Shown piece after piece: positions 13,718 through 25,158 of a DNA stretch of 64,000 bases. The stretch covers positions 7,335,730 to 7,399,729 of the forward strand of contig CM076669.1 of NCBI GenBank assembly GCA_038496675.1, in the 5' to 3' direction. Numbering within the stretch: the stretch's first letter is position 1; the number at the start of each line of letters is the position of its first letter. The notes below the pieces were generated by a model that did no database searches, was not told where the DNA came from, and saw only the letters and a list, made by a program, of their open reading frames with translations. The stretch comes from Rachycentron canadum. Lineage: Eukaryota > Chordata > Actinopteri > Carangiformes > Rachycentridae. The position numbers and the translations under genes were made by a program.

Positions 13718-14636
13718 TGCTAAAGTTGGCTGCTGTTTCACTGATAAGAGCTGGATGTGTGAAAGCCACACAGATTTAAGAAACCTTATGAAACTCTCAG
13801 CATCCAGTGCTCCTAGTTATTGGCTCATGTGAATGTGTTTCTCACCATGAATTCTGTTGGGCACAGTACCATACTGTAGGCATAAGGCATATTTACTGGG
13901 TGAGACGCTTTTAAAATACCTATAAATTTCACATTAAGGGCTCCTATCCTCATGCATAACAGGGAAAACACTGTATGTAAGAAGGTTTTTCCATAGCATT
14001 TCCTGGTGGTCTTTGGGGTGTTCATGGAGGTGTGAAACTGCCATTTAGTGTTGAATCAAACTGTTACACCCCCCCAAACCCTGGTTTTATTGTTTTTTTC
14101 AATTTGACTGCATTCACAGATTTTTTTTTTTTTTAATGGTACAAATATAGAGACAATGCGCAATGCAAGTTAAATCCCTTAATTTTTTGCCCAGTTCTCC
14201 CTTCACTGTCTCTTTTATATTTATGCCCTGTGGAAGTGTAAAGCATTAGTTTTATTAGCCATTGATCCCCCCTCCCCCCCAGTGAAGCTCGGGATTCATC
14301 ACAGCCTTTTTATTGACACCATCACTCAGGAAATGCTTTGGAGGGCTTGGTCACCTTTTTAGCTGAGGTGGCAGTGGTCCCATAGTCGTCAGATCACCTC
14401 TATTTTGTGCGAACAGCTAATGGGAAGTGATCAATCAATCACTTAGATGGAGATAAAGACTCAGCAATCAATCTGCTGAAAAATAAATGAAGGAGCTGCA
14501 CTCTCAATGATTGGGTTCCTAATTTTTTAACCACTAGAAATGCAGAGAACAAAAAAATGTCTATAAAAATATATTATATATTGGGCATATATTCCACCTA
14601 ATGGCAATTGATGGCCTTGATTCCGGACCACAGTTG

Positions 14637-14660
14637 ATATATATATATATATATATATAA
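14637..14660. repeat. AT microsatellite
   Basis: (AT)12, followed by an A/T-rich stretch. Confidence 0.96.
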
Positions 14661-17600
14661 ATTTTATTTTTTTTTTCCTCATAAATAGATGTAGAAATAA
14701 TAGAAATATTGATACTACTCTCATGACTCATGATTCTTCCAAGCTATTGAGCTATAAAACCAAGAGGCAGTCTGTCTGCATTTTGAGGAATGGTAATGCC
14801 TGTGTTTGTGATATCATCAGTGGGCTAAGAAAAACATGTGTGTGTAAATTAGCAGATGATTTGATGATTGAAAAATATTCTTCTCTTGTAGAAACATGAG
14901 TGTAAACACTTCCTGCTGGATAAATATGCAAATTTCTGTGTCTAATTTCATGGCTAATTTTTAGACCTGCAACAGTCCTGATATTTGGAGATCCATATGT
15001 GAGTCAGTGACCATCACAAATTCCCAATACAACACTGCACATCTTTGAAACAACTCTTCATTCACTGATTGTTCCAACTGCCAGCTGCTAAACTCCTGGC
15101 TTTCAGTCAATACCCTTCAGACTAATTAAAGTGAGACCACGTTTGATACTCTCTTCAAGGACATAAAATGGGTATAAATACCATTTATTTTAGTGGGTAT
15201 ATTTTTCAAGTCAGGGTCAGTGTTTAAGTGTCTCAGGCCTTTTTTGGAGTTAGCTGTCCGGCTAATCAGGAAACCTGCTTCACAGGGGACATGAAAGCAA
15301 GTCCGTGGCCTGACAAAAGAGAGACAGCCGACTTCCTGATGCTGAGCTCAGACTGTTTCAGCCTCTTTGAAGCCAAGAGCCCCCGGAAGAAATCTGTTTG
15401 TCTCGATTGGGACTGAGGCTGTAGAGGGGACCTTATCTTAATCAGCTCGGAGTTGTTGGTTCTGTTGATGATGAAGCTAAAACAGCTGGATTTCAGTGAT
15501 GAGGAGTAACTATCCGAAGTGTGCCCCTTTGATCACTGCAATTAAATGCATGAATACTTTTATTACTTAGGTGGACTTGGGCCAGATATTGATGTTAGTG
15601 GAACATAAAATTGTTTGTAATTGTAAGTGATGTGTGCGTGGCTGTTGCCTGCAGGCGTCTCCCCACACACTCCGGGACTTTGTTGTTACTCACGTGTGAG
15701 TGATGGGGTTTTGTTCACAAAATAAGAGGCTCTGGACACAGGGGTCCCAGATTGTGGTTGAGACCCTTGTAGCACTTTATTGGCCGAAAGACAAATCTAA
15801 TCTGGCACTGCTGTGAACCACAATGGCTCCAAAACTTTATGGGCAGTAAAGTAAACAAAACGGAAGGAAATAATATGAAACTGAAAATAACATCCGTTCT
15901 TAAAATAAAGGGTAGTGTATGTTTAGACCACATCACTTGACACATGATTTACTGTGTGACAAGAAGTTACCAATTGAAATAGATCTAGTTATATAAATAT
16001 ATAACTACAAACTGGGAGAGAGAGACATAGATCGAGTTTAGACTTTCTTTGTCATAGGGTTGGGGTTTAAGATACAAATCATGCCCAACTGTTTGACTAA
16101 TTTAGGTAAACAGTTTTAATATGATGCTATTTTTTTAATTTAATAGTCCAAAATGAATGGCAAGCATAATATATATTAAGCAGTCCAGTCAACTACCAAA
16201 AAATCTCCACTGTAAATCTGATTATATATAAAAAGTCAAATAGAGAATGCACACAAGAGTGAGTACACGCACATGTTTTGTGTGAATGTGCATGTTTGCT
16301 TTTGTGGACTTTAATTTTGATGGGGTGACTTCATTATTATTTTCTTACCATGTGCATCATCTTGTTCTTTGAATTGTTTGTGAAAGGTTTGTATAATTAC
16401 TACAAGAGGAAAGTCAGCCACGTTTATATAGTAAATATTCCCTCAATGAAACACTTGCTCAACAAGCATTTCCTCAGAGGAAGTATACATCCATTGTCTG
16501 CATGAGCAACAAAACTGTAGATATTAACATTTGATGTATTAGCTGCAGCTGTTTAGCAAAAAACACACTGTCTAAAATATACTGCTTTGTGTAATTTGCT
16601 GTGCTGCACACTAATCTCTGCACGAGGACTAAAAGTAAGTCATTTAACTGGTCTATTCATTTCCACAAACTTCTTGCTGGTTATTCTGAACCCTTGGGAA
16701 AACTGCTGGGAGCTGCAGGATGGGCTATTTTTAATCAATGAAAAGATAGATCCAGTGAAGTGAGCAGGAGAAGAAAAAAATGTGGGTTAGTGCTTTGAAT
16801 ACAAAGCCAGTTTCATCCTCTGTGTCTCAGGTTTATTTTCAGTAATATATATAAGAAGAGAGGTTTTTATTTTTCATTCCCAACTGTGTTGAACACCATC
16901 CAGCTGTAGTTTATCACTCCTCACACATTTATAATGATGTGGAAAGAAACAAATAATTGCATCTGAGCTGGGCAAAAAATCTGCCAAATTAATGTCAAAT
17001 TTCATCTTACACACCAGGAAGGGGAAGAGCATGGCTAGGCATAAATCTTTCACGACAAGACCACTGGCAGTATGACAGAGTTTTATGAATGCTATCTGGA
17101 CATTTATGCATTTTTCCTCTCCTCCCATATTCGTGCCAGTCTGGCGTGGGATGGAGTGTGGGAAAGTAGCAGTGCCACTTCTGGTCGGGTATTGTTCTGC
17201 CTGTGGTGTCGTTGACGCATGATGTTTGAACACACCCTTAATGCTCACTTCCTGACCTTTCAGCCTACAGATACACAAACTAAACAGTTACAAGGAGATG
17301 ATTAAGAAGAAAATGTGATTGGTGTCTTAATGTGTTGGCTTTGTCGGTGAGTAATGCCACTACTGAGAAAGAAGACATGAAATGAAATCATGAAGCTGGC
17401 TTCAACATCTCACTCTTTCATCATCACTATCTCCTGCCATTGTGCTGTGGCCACATACTGGCAGGATTATTGAAGCTGATAATGAGCCAATGAATGAATC
17501 ACTCAGGCCCAGCCAGCAAGTGTAATGGCTTTACGCATGATTATTCAACCATGCACTATGATGGATGGATAGGTACCTCTAGGACTGGAAAAAAGGACCA

Positions 17601-17831
17601 GATCTCCACGTGTTCACTTGCCTCATGTGGCGCAGTACAATATGCTCCCTGCTAGAGTGAACGCTGAGGTGAAATGTATTCAGTTTTTTATTCTCAACCA
17701 GCTGTGGCATGCGCTGGGAACGAGGCCCTGGACAGTGTTTTCCTTCCAACTGCAACACCGCATGGAATTAGGACGCTGCATCATATAGATTACATGTTGT
17801 GTCATTCCACGTGTGCAGTATGCCCTGAGTG

Positions 17832-17850
17832 CACACACACACACACACAC
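17832..17850. repeat. CA microsatellite
   Basis: A short pure (CA)n run. Confidence 0.95.
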
Positions 17851-18124
17851 ATGCACAAACACAACCTTAAATCTGATTACTCTTTGACCCCTGACCTCCA
17901 TGCATGGCTCAGAAACTCTATGCACCCTATGATCACTTTCTAATCCTGTTAGCGTTGGATTAACACAGAGGTGATCTGGAATCCAACACCCACCCACACA
18001 AACACTCCCGCTCTCTTTAATACACTGCCCCTTATCCCACTGCCAGTGCTTGTGACACTGAATCTTAATGAAGGTGAAATCAATAATTGGTGACAGGCCT
18101 CCCTCCGTTGCATCATTTAGAGAA

Positions 18125-18500
18125 AACTTGGTCTAAACCATCAATCCATCCGTTTTCTGTTTTCTCATCTGTAGTCAGCTTGTGGGGGCAGCAGGTTGAG
18201 CCAGTCAGCCTAGATGCCCCCCCTTCCCAGCAACATCGTCCAGTTCCCTGGCCAGATGAGATATAGGGTCTCTCCAGGTTCTGGGTCCACCCTGGGGCTT
18301 CATAAGAGTTGGACGTGCTAGTAAGACATCCTCATCAAATGTTGTAAGAACCTCAACTGGTTCCTTTTGTCACAAAGGAGTAGTGGCTCTACTCCTAGCT
18401 CCCAGTGGATGTACCTTATCTATACGGGTGAGCCCAGCCAGCCTATGGAGGAAATTCATTCATTCGGCTGCTCGTATTAGTAATCTCATCCCAAAGCTCA
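18125..18500 (+). repeat. Degenerate retroelement fragment
   Basis: Phrases such as ggtctctccaggttctgggt, cctcaactggttccttttgt, gagtagtggctctactcc and gtgagcccagccagcctatg then gaggaaattcattc match, with decay, a retroelement-type repeat abundant in teleosts. The exact family was not determined. Confidence 0.6.
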
Positions 18501-18689
18501 CTTGAGACAGAACAAGTGGGTGTGCAATTGTAAAAATTCCATGAAAATTTGACTTATTATATTTATAAAAGAAATGTGGCAGCTTTGTAATCACGCTGAT
18601 CTTCAGTGGCTCCACCTCAACACATTTTCCTCTGTGCTGCTGTGATATGGATTTGTTTTGCCCTTTTAGGACAGATGCTTTGTCTTCAC

Positions 18690-18870
18690 AGAGCCTTAAT
18701 CATCTGCGTTCCTGTTACTCCTTCACAAAACCAGCAGCATCAGCGGTGTCTTTACTTCAGCAGTGCGCCAGCCCAAGATTAGCACTGTGTGAATGGGCCT
18801 GTCTGCCGCAGCTCTGCGCTATGCTAATTAAGCACTCAGATTGCTCAGTGAGGAGATGGAAATTTAATAG
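18690..18870. promoter_or_regulatory. Candidate conserved non-coding element
   Basis: A GC-balanced, complex stretch with atgctaatta at 18821-18830, which combines an octamer-like POU word with a homeodomain core. Inference from texture only. Confidence 0.3.
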
Positions 18871-21434
18871 ATCTTGGCCACATGAGGTGTACTCTAAAGA
18901 GCTTGGTGCTAAAGCAGACTTCTGGAGCAGATGTGGTTGGTAAAGGATATAGTAAAGACAAAAGAAGAGATAGGAGTAGAATGGGAAGTGGAGGAGAAGA
19001 GAAAATGGACAATTTTATGAACATTAAAAAAAAAAAGAAAAAAAAAAGAATGGATTGAGGTGGAAAAGTGGGTGACTAGCACCTGAACAGACCAGAGAGA
19101 AAAAAAAGCAAAGTGAACAAAGAGGTGATGACATCCATGAAATAATATCCCGGCCAGTATCCATTAACAGTGCTGTATTTATGATGATTGGCTAATCCAT
19201 CTCATTACTGCTGTCAGGGAGCAGGAGGATGCACTCCTGTAAGAAAGGGTTGTAATTCAGCCAGTCCTGATTATATTAAGTGAAGCAGTTTATACTGTAG
19301 ATGTTTATTTGAGTGGAGCAGACCGGCCAGTTCACATTCTGCAGACAGACAGGCTAGCCGAGAGCCCAGATATTTAAAACAGACTAAGTGCACATGAAAA
19401 CATTTAAACTAAAGGTAGATTTACTCAGTCGGACCACAGAGAGCTGGAGAGTGTGGTGTTGTGCTGTGTGTGTCATCTGAAATTGGTAAACTGAACTGAA
19501 CTTTATGAGGATGCAATTAAGGAAACAACTGTTTTTATAGCGTGCAGTTTCAGACTCAGGCGATTCAAGCTTTTAGCCCAGATAGAGTTAAGATGTCTCC
19601 ATGGCCCCTGTGCCCCATGAGACCTGAATAGAGGAATAATCAGCAGGGCCTGAGTGGTTGAAACTTCAGCTGGAGTGTTGCATAAACAACTTAATGCATT
19701 TGATTAAGAGGCCAGAGAGATTTCATAGAGTGCAATGATGTTTTGCACTAATGCTTACAGTGACATGCACATTTCAGCATGAAAACAGACAAAGATGCAC
19801 TTGAGTGGTCTATTGTTCCCTCTAATTGATGACTTACATTTATTGGAAAAATAAATCATTTTATTGTTGTGCGTTTAGGAGCAGTAATGGACAAACTTTG
19901 CAAAATGGGCAAGTCCTGTAGAAGTATCATGGTCCCCTGGTAGTGTCATTTCAAATAACAACAAGCCCCTTTTTTGTTTTCTACACTGGTTAGCAATTAT
20001 TTATAATGACATTTATTGATGTATGTATAGATTTGCTTGTGTGGATAGAAATTGCATTGAAACAAAGTAGCTTAAATAATATTTTGTGAATGTCTGTGCT
20101 CTTGTTTTCAGATTTAAAGCCCCTGAGAACTTGGTTTCAAATCGGTTTGTTTTTATATATTTAACAAATATCCATGTGTAAGTCACTAATAATCAAAGTT
20201 TCAGTTTTGCAAAGGAAAAAAAGCCTCCTCAGTTGTTGTTAGATTTTTAACACTTGGATTCAGCCAGTGTTGTTTGTGAGGACTGTGTGGGTGTGGTCTG
20301 ATCAGATGTGACTCATCGTGGCCTGTAAACTGACAACCACACAACTATCCCAAGATTTAGATTCAGATGTTGCTAAAACCTGACTGGTGGCATCAGCCTT
20401 TTCTAACTCATCCCCACCCCCCACCAAATCAGAGGAAAAGCAGAGAAGAGTGCTTTTATGTGTGGCCCTATCGCTCAAAGTGAAAATGATGACTGAGTTA
20501 CGATCTGACCTTGTGGGAGTTTTAATCAGACAGCTCTTTTTGACCATTTTTACCAGATATGTCCTCTTGATACACCTTCTGGTGATGAACAAATTAGCAT
20601 TAACTGTTGGTGGCTTGTTGGAAATGTTTAATCCTTCACTAACATAAGTTCCATTCCCCTATACTGAATATTGAAATATAACAATTATAAACAAGCATTC
20701 ATCAGGGTGTGGCAACTTTCTGTCTTGACTAAACAATGAATTGGAAAAATAAAAATGAAATAGATTGAATACATCTTGGATTCACATAAATGGTGTAGAG
20801 AAAGTGTCACCCTGTCCAATACATCACATTCTGTGTTTGAATATTGGCCTACTGTCCCTTAAAGAGGCCCAGTGTGCTTCTATAGGAGGCCACAGCACAT
20901 GAAAAAAAGCAAATCACTGGTGGTGAGATCACTGCCAGGGAGGCGGTGGAGTGCTTCATTTGCATATTGAAAAGACACATACCCAAACACTGAAAGACGG
21001 CCAATTTTCTCCTCACTGAAAGCTGTGGACAGGTGAAAGAAGACCTCACCCTTCTACAAATGGATTTCAAAAAGAAGAAAGAAATCTCTCAGAGCTAATG
21101 TCTCTTTTCAGCCTCTGATGAAAATGCCTCCGATTTTACCTCCCCTCATCAAAAAAAAAAAAAAAAATTGAAAAAAATGGAAAAGACCAAACCCATCCTG
21201 TACTTTGAGGATTGTGAATGGAGGGCCCCGCAGCCTGCCTGCCCCATATACGATGTCTGAATACAAAAGACCCCCTTCTGTAAGAGCAATCACTCTGGGA
21301 GACCACTCTATCTGCACCGCTGCAGCAACGGGCCTCAATGGAGCCATCAGCACAGGCTCTGTTGTCACACACTCTTGCACATGTGCACACACTTGCAAAC
21401 ACAAAGACGGACACCTTGCATGTAACTATTTATT

Positions 21435-21450
21435 CACACACACACGTGCA

Positions 21451-21488
<38 letters not shown>
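21435..21488. repeat. CA microsatellite
   Basis: An interrupted (CA)n run of about 54 bases. Confidence 0.97.
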
Positions 21489-22184
21489 AGTACTTTCAAT
21501 CCATTCCCACACCCTCATGGGTAATGCATTCTTTTCATCCTCTAGTGCTAGGCAAGAGCAGGGAGGAAGATGAGTGGCTGGCGCTGATTTGAATATTTTA
21601 ATTATTTATCACAGGAGAGTACTGAGACCCAACACATGCCAAGGGACACGACGGAGCTGGGTCAGGGGTGAATCTAGCCATGTTTTGGATCTGATAATGT
21701 TGCCAGTGGGGGCAGAAGTGGGGAAAAACCAGGCCAAGGATGCAGATTTTGATGGGCACAAGATTTATGCTTTTAGTAAAGGGTAAGGATAATCAGAGCC
21801 AATGTAGTCATGTAATATATATACTCTATTCAGCATTAATAAAACTTTCAATGTTGATAATCATTACATTTCAGTTGGTGTTTATTGCTCTTGTATCCAG
21901 AGTTTTCCAACCCTCATATCATACTCATGTGCTGTGGTAGGACTGTAAAGCATTTTATAAATAATAGCTCACTGTGGAACCACAGCATAAAAAAAAAAAA
22001 AAGAAAAGAAAAAAAAAAAAGGAAAAGGTTTGTAAACTGATGATGTAATGTGCTAGGTGCTTAGAAATATCAGACAAGGGAGAGTTCCACTTAGTTCCAC
22101 TTTGGCTTCAGAGCCTGAGAAATACACTCTTGCCTTTCACCGATGGAGAACAATCCTGGGAAATGGGGGAATTTACTATCGCTC

Positions 22185-22700
22185 ATGCGATGACAGGCCT
22201 GCAGGCTTGAAGGAAAAAACATTTAAATTTAATTAGGAATAATTCATTGAGCAATTATCACTGTGACAGCGCATCTGCACCTGCAGGCTCACTGAAGGTG
22301 CCAATTTTTAATTTTCATTTTTTTTTTTTTTGTTAATTGTCAATCTTTTACTTTTACCTTGCCTGTGCCATCCTGTGCAGGCTGTAGCTCAATCTCCCTC
22401 TCTCTCCCTCTCCCTCAGCTGTAAATTGTAATCTCTAGACAAAGGAAGTCCTTGGCTGGCCCCCATGTTGCTGTCCTTTTCCCTCTCTGGTGTGACGTGC
22501 ATGGTGCTAATCACTCTGCTTGTTTAATGAACAATTTCTACCTCCACTGTAAAGTATTTTATAATGAGATTATGGCTGTGGATTAAGGTTTATTTAGAAT
22601 TCTTTATGCAGTTGGTTCAGATTAGATTGTTTAAATTCATTAATTGTAGCATTCAAAATGAGCCCCATGTCTTGACACAGTGGCTATGAGATAAAGCAGA
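22185..22700. promoter_or_regulatory. Candidate conserved non-coding element(s)
   Basis: Homeodomain-type TAATTA/ATTAAT cores (for example tttaattaggaataattc, gagcaattatc, attcattaattgtagc) are mixed with GC-balanced text (gacagcgcatctgcacctgc), unlike the simple AT-rich surroundings. Conservation was not tested. Confidence 0.3.
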
Positions 22701-24542
22701 AATAAATCATCACACAAAGTCAGCAGGTCTTCTACTGTGGAGACACAGTGGCCTGGAGTTTTCATTCATGCAACAGCAAAAACAATCAACAATTAGTACT
22801 TTTCATCTTGTGTTTTCTGGGTGATTGTGGATGATTGCATACTCCTGGCTAATTCATGATGTAATGTTTCCAGTGCTACAGCTATTTTATTAATGTTTGA
22901 CTGGTTTGGGCTGGAGGCTTAAACACATGATATTGTAACTGCTACCATGACCGGATTTTTATTGGAAAATTAAAACAATAAGAAGGTTTACACAGACTTC
23001 AGAGATTATTTTAAATGATTGCATTCAGTGCTGAGGCCTTGTGTCCACTCATTAGGTGGCTTTGCCTACAGCTGAGTGTAGTTTTTATAAAGCCCAAGGC
23101 TTTGTTTTCCATTCGCAGCAGCTCAGAGACACATTGTTCTTTTTCAGGCTTTTAAATCTCTCAAGCTAATCAAATTCATCTTCAGTCTGACTCAAACAGT
23201 TGCCACCCAGTTTTCTTCCCCAAATGAGTTTGAAATTGTTTGAATTGAGAGAAAACACATGCTTTATAAACTGTAGTGTAAAAAATGACTCCCGCATATG
23301 AACAATGTATGAGAAACACTGTTCTCACTGCTGACTGTTTTTCCCTTTTTACCCCTGACCACTTCCATTTTGCTTTGTTTTGTTTGGAGTTTGTTAGTTT
23401 TCTCCCTGTCACCAGCATTCGACAGGCGACCTAGAGGAAGGAAAATAATATTTGCACATTGACATTTTTAGTATTTTCAGCCAGTGTAATATCTATGCCA
23501 GTTTTATCATTGATCAAATCTCAGATTTATCTTTTGTCTTGTGGGGGTTTCTCCTCTACATAGCTGTTGAAGCTGCCATCCCATTCATCACTCTAGTTCC
23601 CTGTGGTGAACTCATTTGTTGCCGTCTGTGTGTGTACACGAATGCAGTGTGTCCCCAGTAATGATTGGCTAATCATGAGAGTCCACAGCAGCCTCAGGGC
23701 TGTGAAACCACCTGTCCATTTGTGTGTGCACAGGTATGGGTGACATATGTGCATGCTGTGTGAGTGTGTATGAGTGAGAGCACATGTTTGTGGATTCAGT
23801 CACATACTCTGTGGCCTGTTTATTAGATTTGGTGTGCTCATTGCATTTGTCTATTAAATTTTGCCTATGAAGATCAGGAGGGTGGAAAAAATTCCATATG
23901 AAGCCATAATACATCCAGCATGTGATGCAAGGGGATGATTTTTTTTTTAAGTAACAGATTCATATGGTAAAACAGTCAATTTTATCACTAAATAGAATAT
24001 TATTTAGTGAGCTGCTATAATTTCTCCAATTAATCACATGACTTCGTATGTAAAAGGGTTCACTTATTGTGACGTACAAGAAATGATCATCTGCGTCTGC
24101 AGTCCGCCTCAACTTTACAAAGGTTCATAGTTACTTTCAGTTTGTTATTTTGGTACATTCTCCCTTTTCATCCTCAGCAAACAGCTGTTTCCTGCCCAAT
24201 ACAGAAATAGAAATTCAAACGAATGTTTAATGTTATATCTCCTGGATGTGTAAATAGGTGTTTGTGTAAACATGTCAGATTTCACAGCTTGTTCCCACAG
24301 CCCCCAACTGCTTAACAAGTCAGTTTTTGCACATTTAAAAACACAAAAACCACACAAAATGTACAAATAGTATGCTATGAAATAACTCCTGACCATATCC
24401 AAACAATCTGTCAATGCAATATACTAAAAAAAAAAAATATGAAAAGGCTATATGTAAAAAAAAACAAAAAAAAAAAAAACATTTTTATTATTTCTGATTA
24501 AGTTTATGGCTTGACAATAATTAGTTTCTTCTGCTCTTTCAG

Positions 24543-25158
24543 CCGAGCCATCAAGACCAACCAGGACCTTCTTCCTGAGACTCCGTGGACCAATATCTTG
24601 TATGATGACTTCTGGGGTACCCTGCTCACGCACAGCGGCAGCCATAAGTCCTTCCGTCCACTTTGCACCCTCTCCTTCCGCCTCAACTACACCCTGCACG
24701 GCCTGCGTCCCTGGGGCTACCACCTGCTGAACGTGGTGCTGCACGGCCTGGTCACCGCCCTCTTCACGGCCTTTAGTCGCCCACTCCTGGGTGGGGGATT
24801 GTGGAGCCTGCTGGCTGGTCTTCTTTTTGCTTCTCATCCGGTTCACACTGAAGCAGTGGCTGGTGTGGTGGGGAGGGCGGACGTTGGTGCAGCTTTGTTT
24901 TTCTTGCTGTCTCTTCTTTGTTATGCGAGACACTGTGGACTTCGTAGGGACTCGCATGGGGCCTTTGAGACGAGGAGATGTGGAAGCAGCTCAGTCACCT
25001 GGTGCTGGGGCTGGATGCTTGGAAGCCTGTGGTGTGCAGCAGCCAGCATGCTGTGGAAGGAACAGGGGGTGACGGTGCTGGCTGTGTCGGCTGTTTATGA
25101 CCTCTTCGTGTTCCAGAGACTCAGATTTCGCCAGGCACTTCTCCTCCTGTTGGGAAAG
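24543..25158 (+). CDS. tmtc2: tmtc2 coding exon 2 (membrane region)
   Basis: The acceptor is ttctgctctttcag and the donor gtaaat. The exon enters after two bases of a split Ser codon and leaves in phase 0. It encodes the luminal segment after the missing exon 1, then hydrophobic helices around YHLLNVVLHGLVTALF and SLLAGLLFASH and around ALFFLLSLLCY, then MLWKEQGVTVLAVSAVYDLF, all strongly TMTC2-like. The stretch between CYARHC and GWMLG seems about a dozen residues longer than in mammalian TMTC2 (comparison from memory). Confidence 0.95.

Larger units (their letters stand above)
1..24542. other. Non-coding stretch, probably part of tmtc2 intron 1
   Basis: No exon with matching splice borders or a recognisable protein was found on either strand. 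Open frames here are short and unsupported. I searched by eye for a TMTC2 first exon (ending in an acidic Cys-Tyr-Asp-Asp type motif plus AG|GT) and did not see one. The stretch holds AT-rich DNA, poly(T)/poly(A) runs (3621-3640, 8197-8221, 21150-21167), microsatellites and decayed repeats listed separately, and a few candidate conserved patches. Calling it intron 1 is inference from the missing first exon. Confidence 0.6.

Noticed and set aside
13822..14025. Possible small secreted protein frame on the minus strand
   Set aside because: Short, isolated and without family signature or a splice partner.
17680..17997. 105-codon minus-strand frame
   Set aside because: Spans a CA microsatellite and has no domain.
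21108..21592. Overlapping open frames on both strands around a CA repeat
   Set aside because: They exist because (CA)n/(GT)n lacks stops in several frames (Thr-His runs).
24448..24957. 169-codon open frame on the minus strand
   Set aside because: It is the antisense shadow of tmtc2 exon 2, with no family match and no splice logic.
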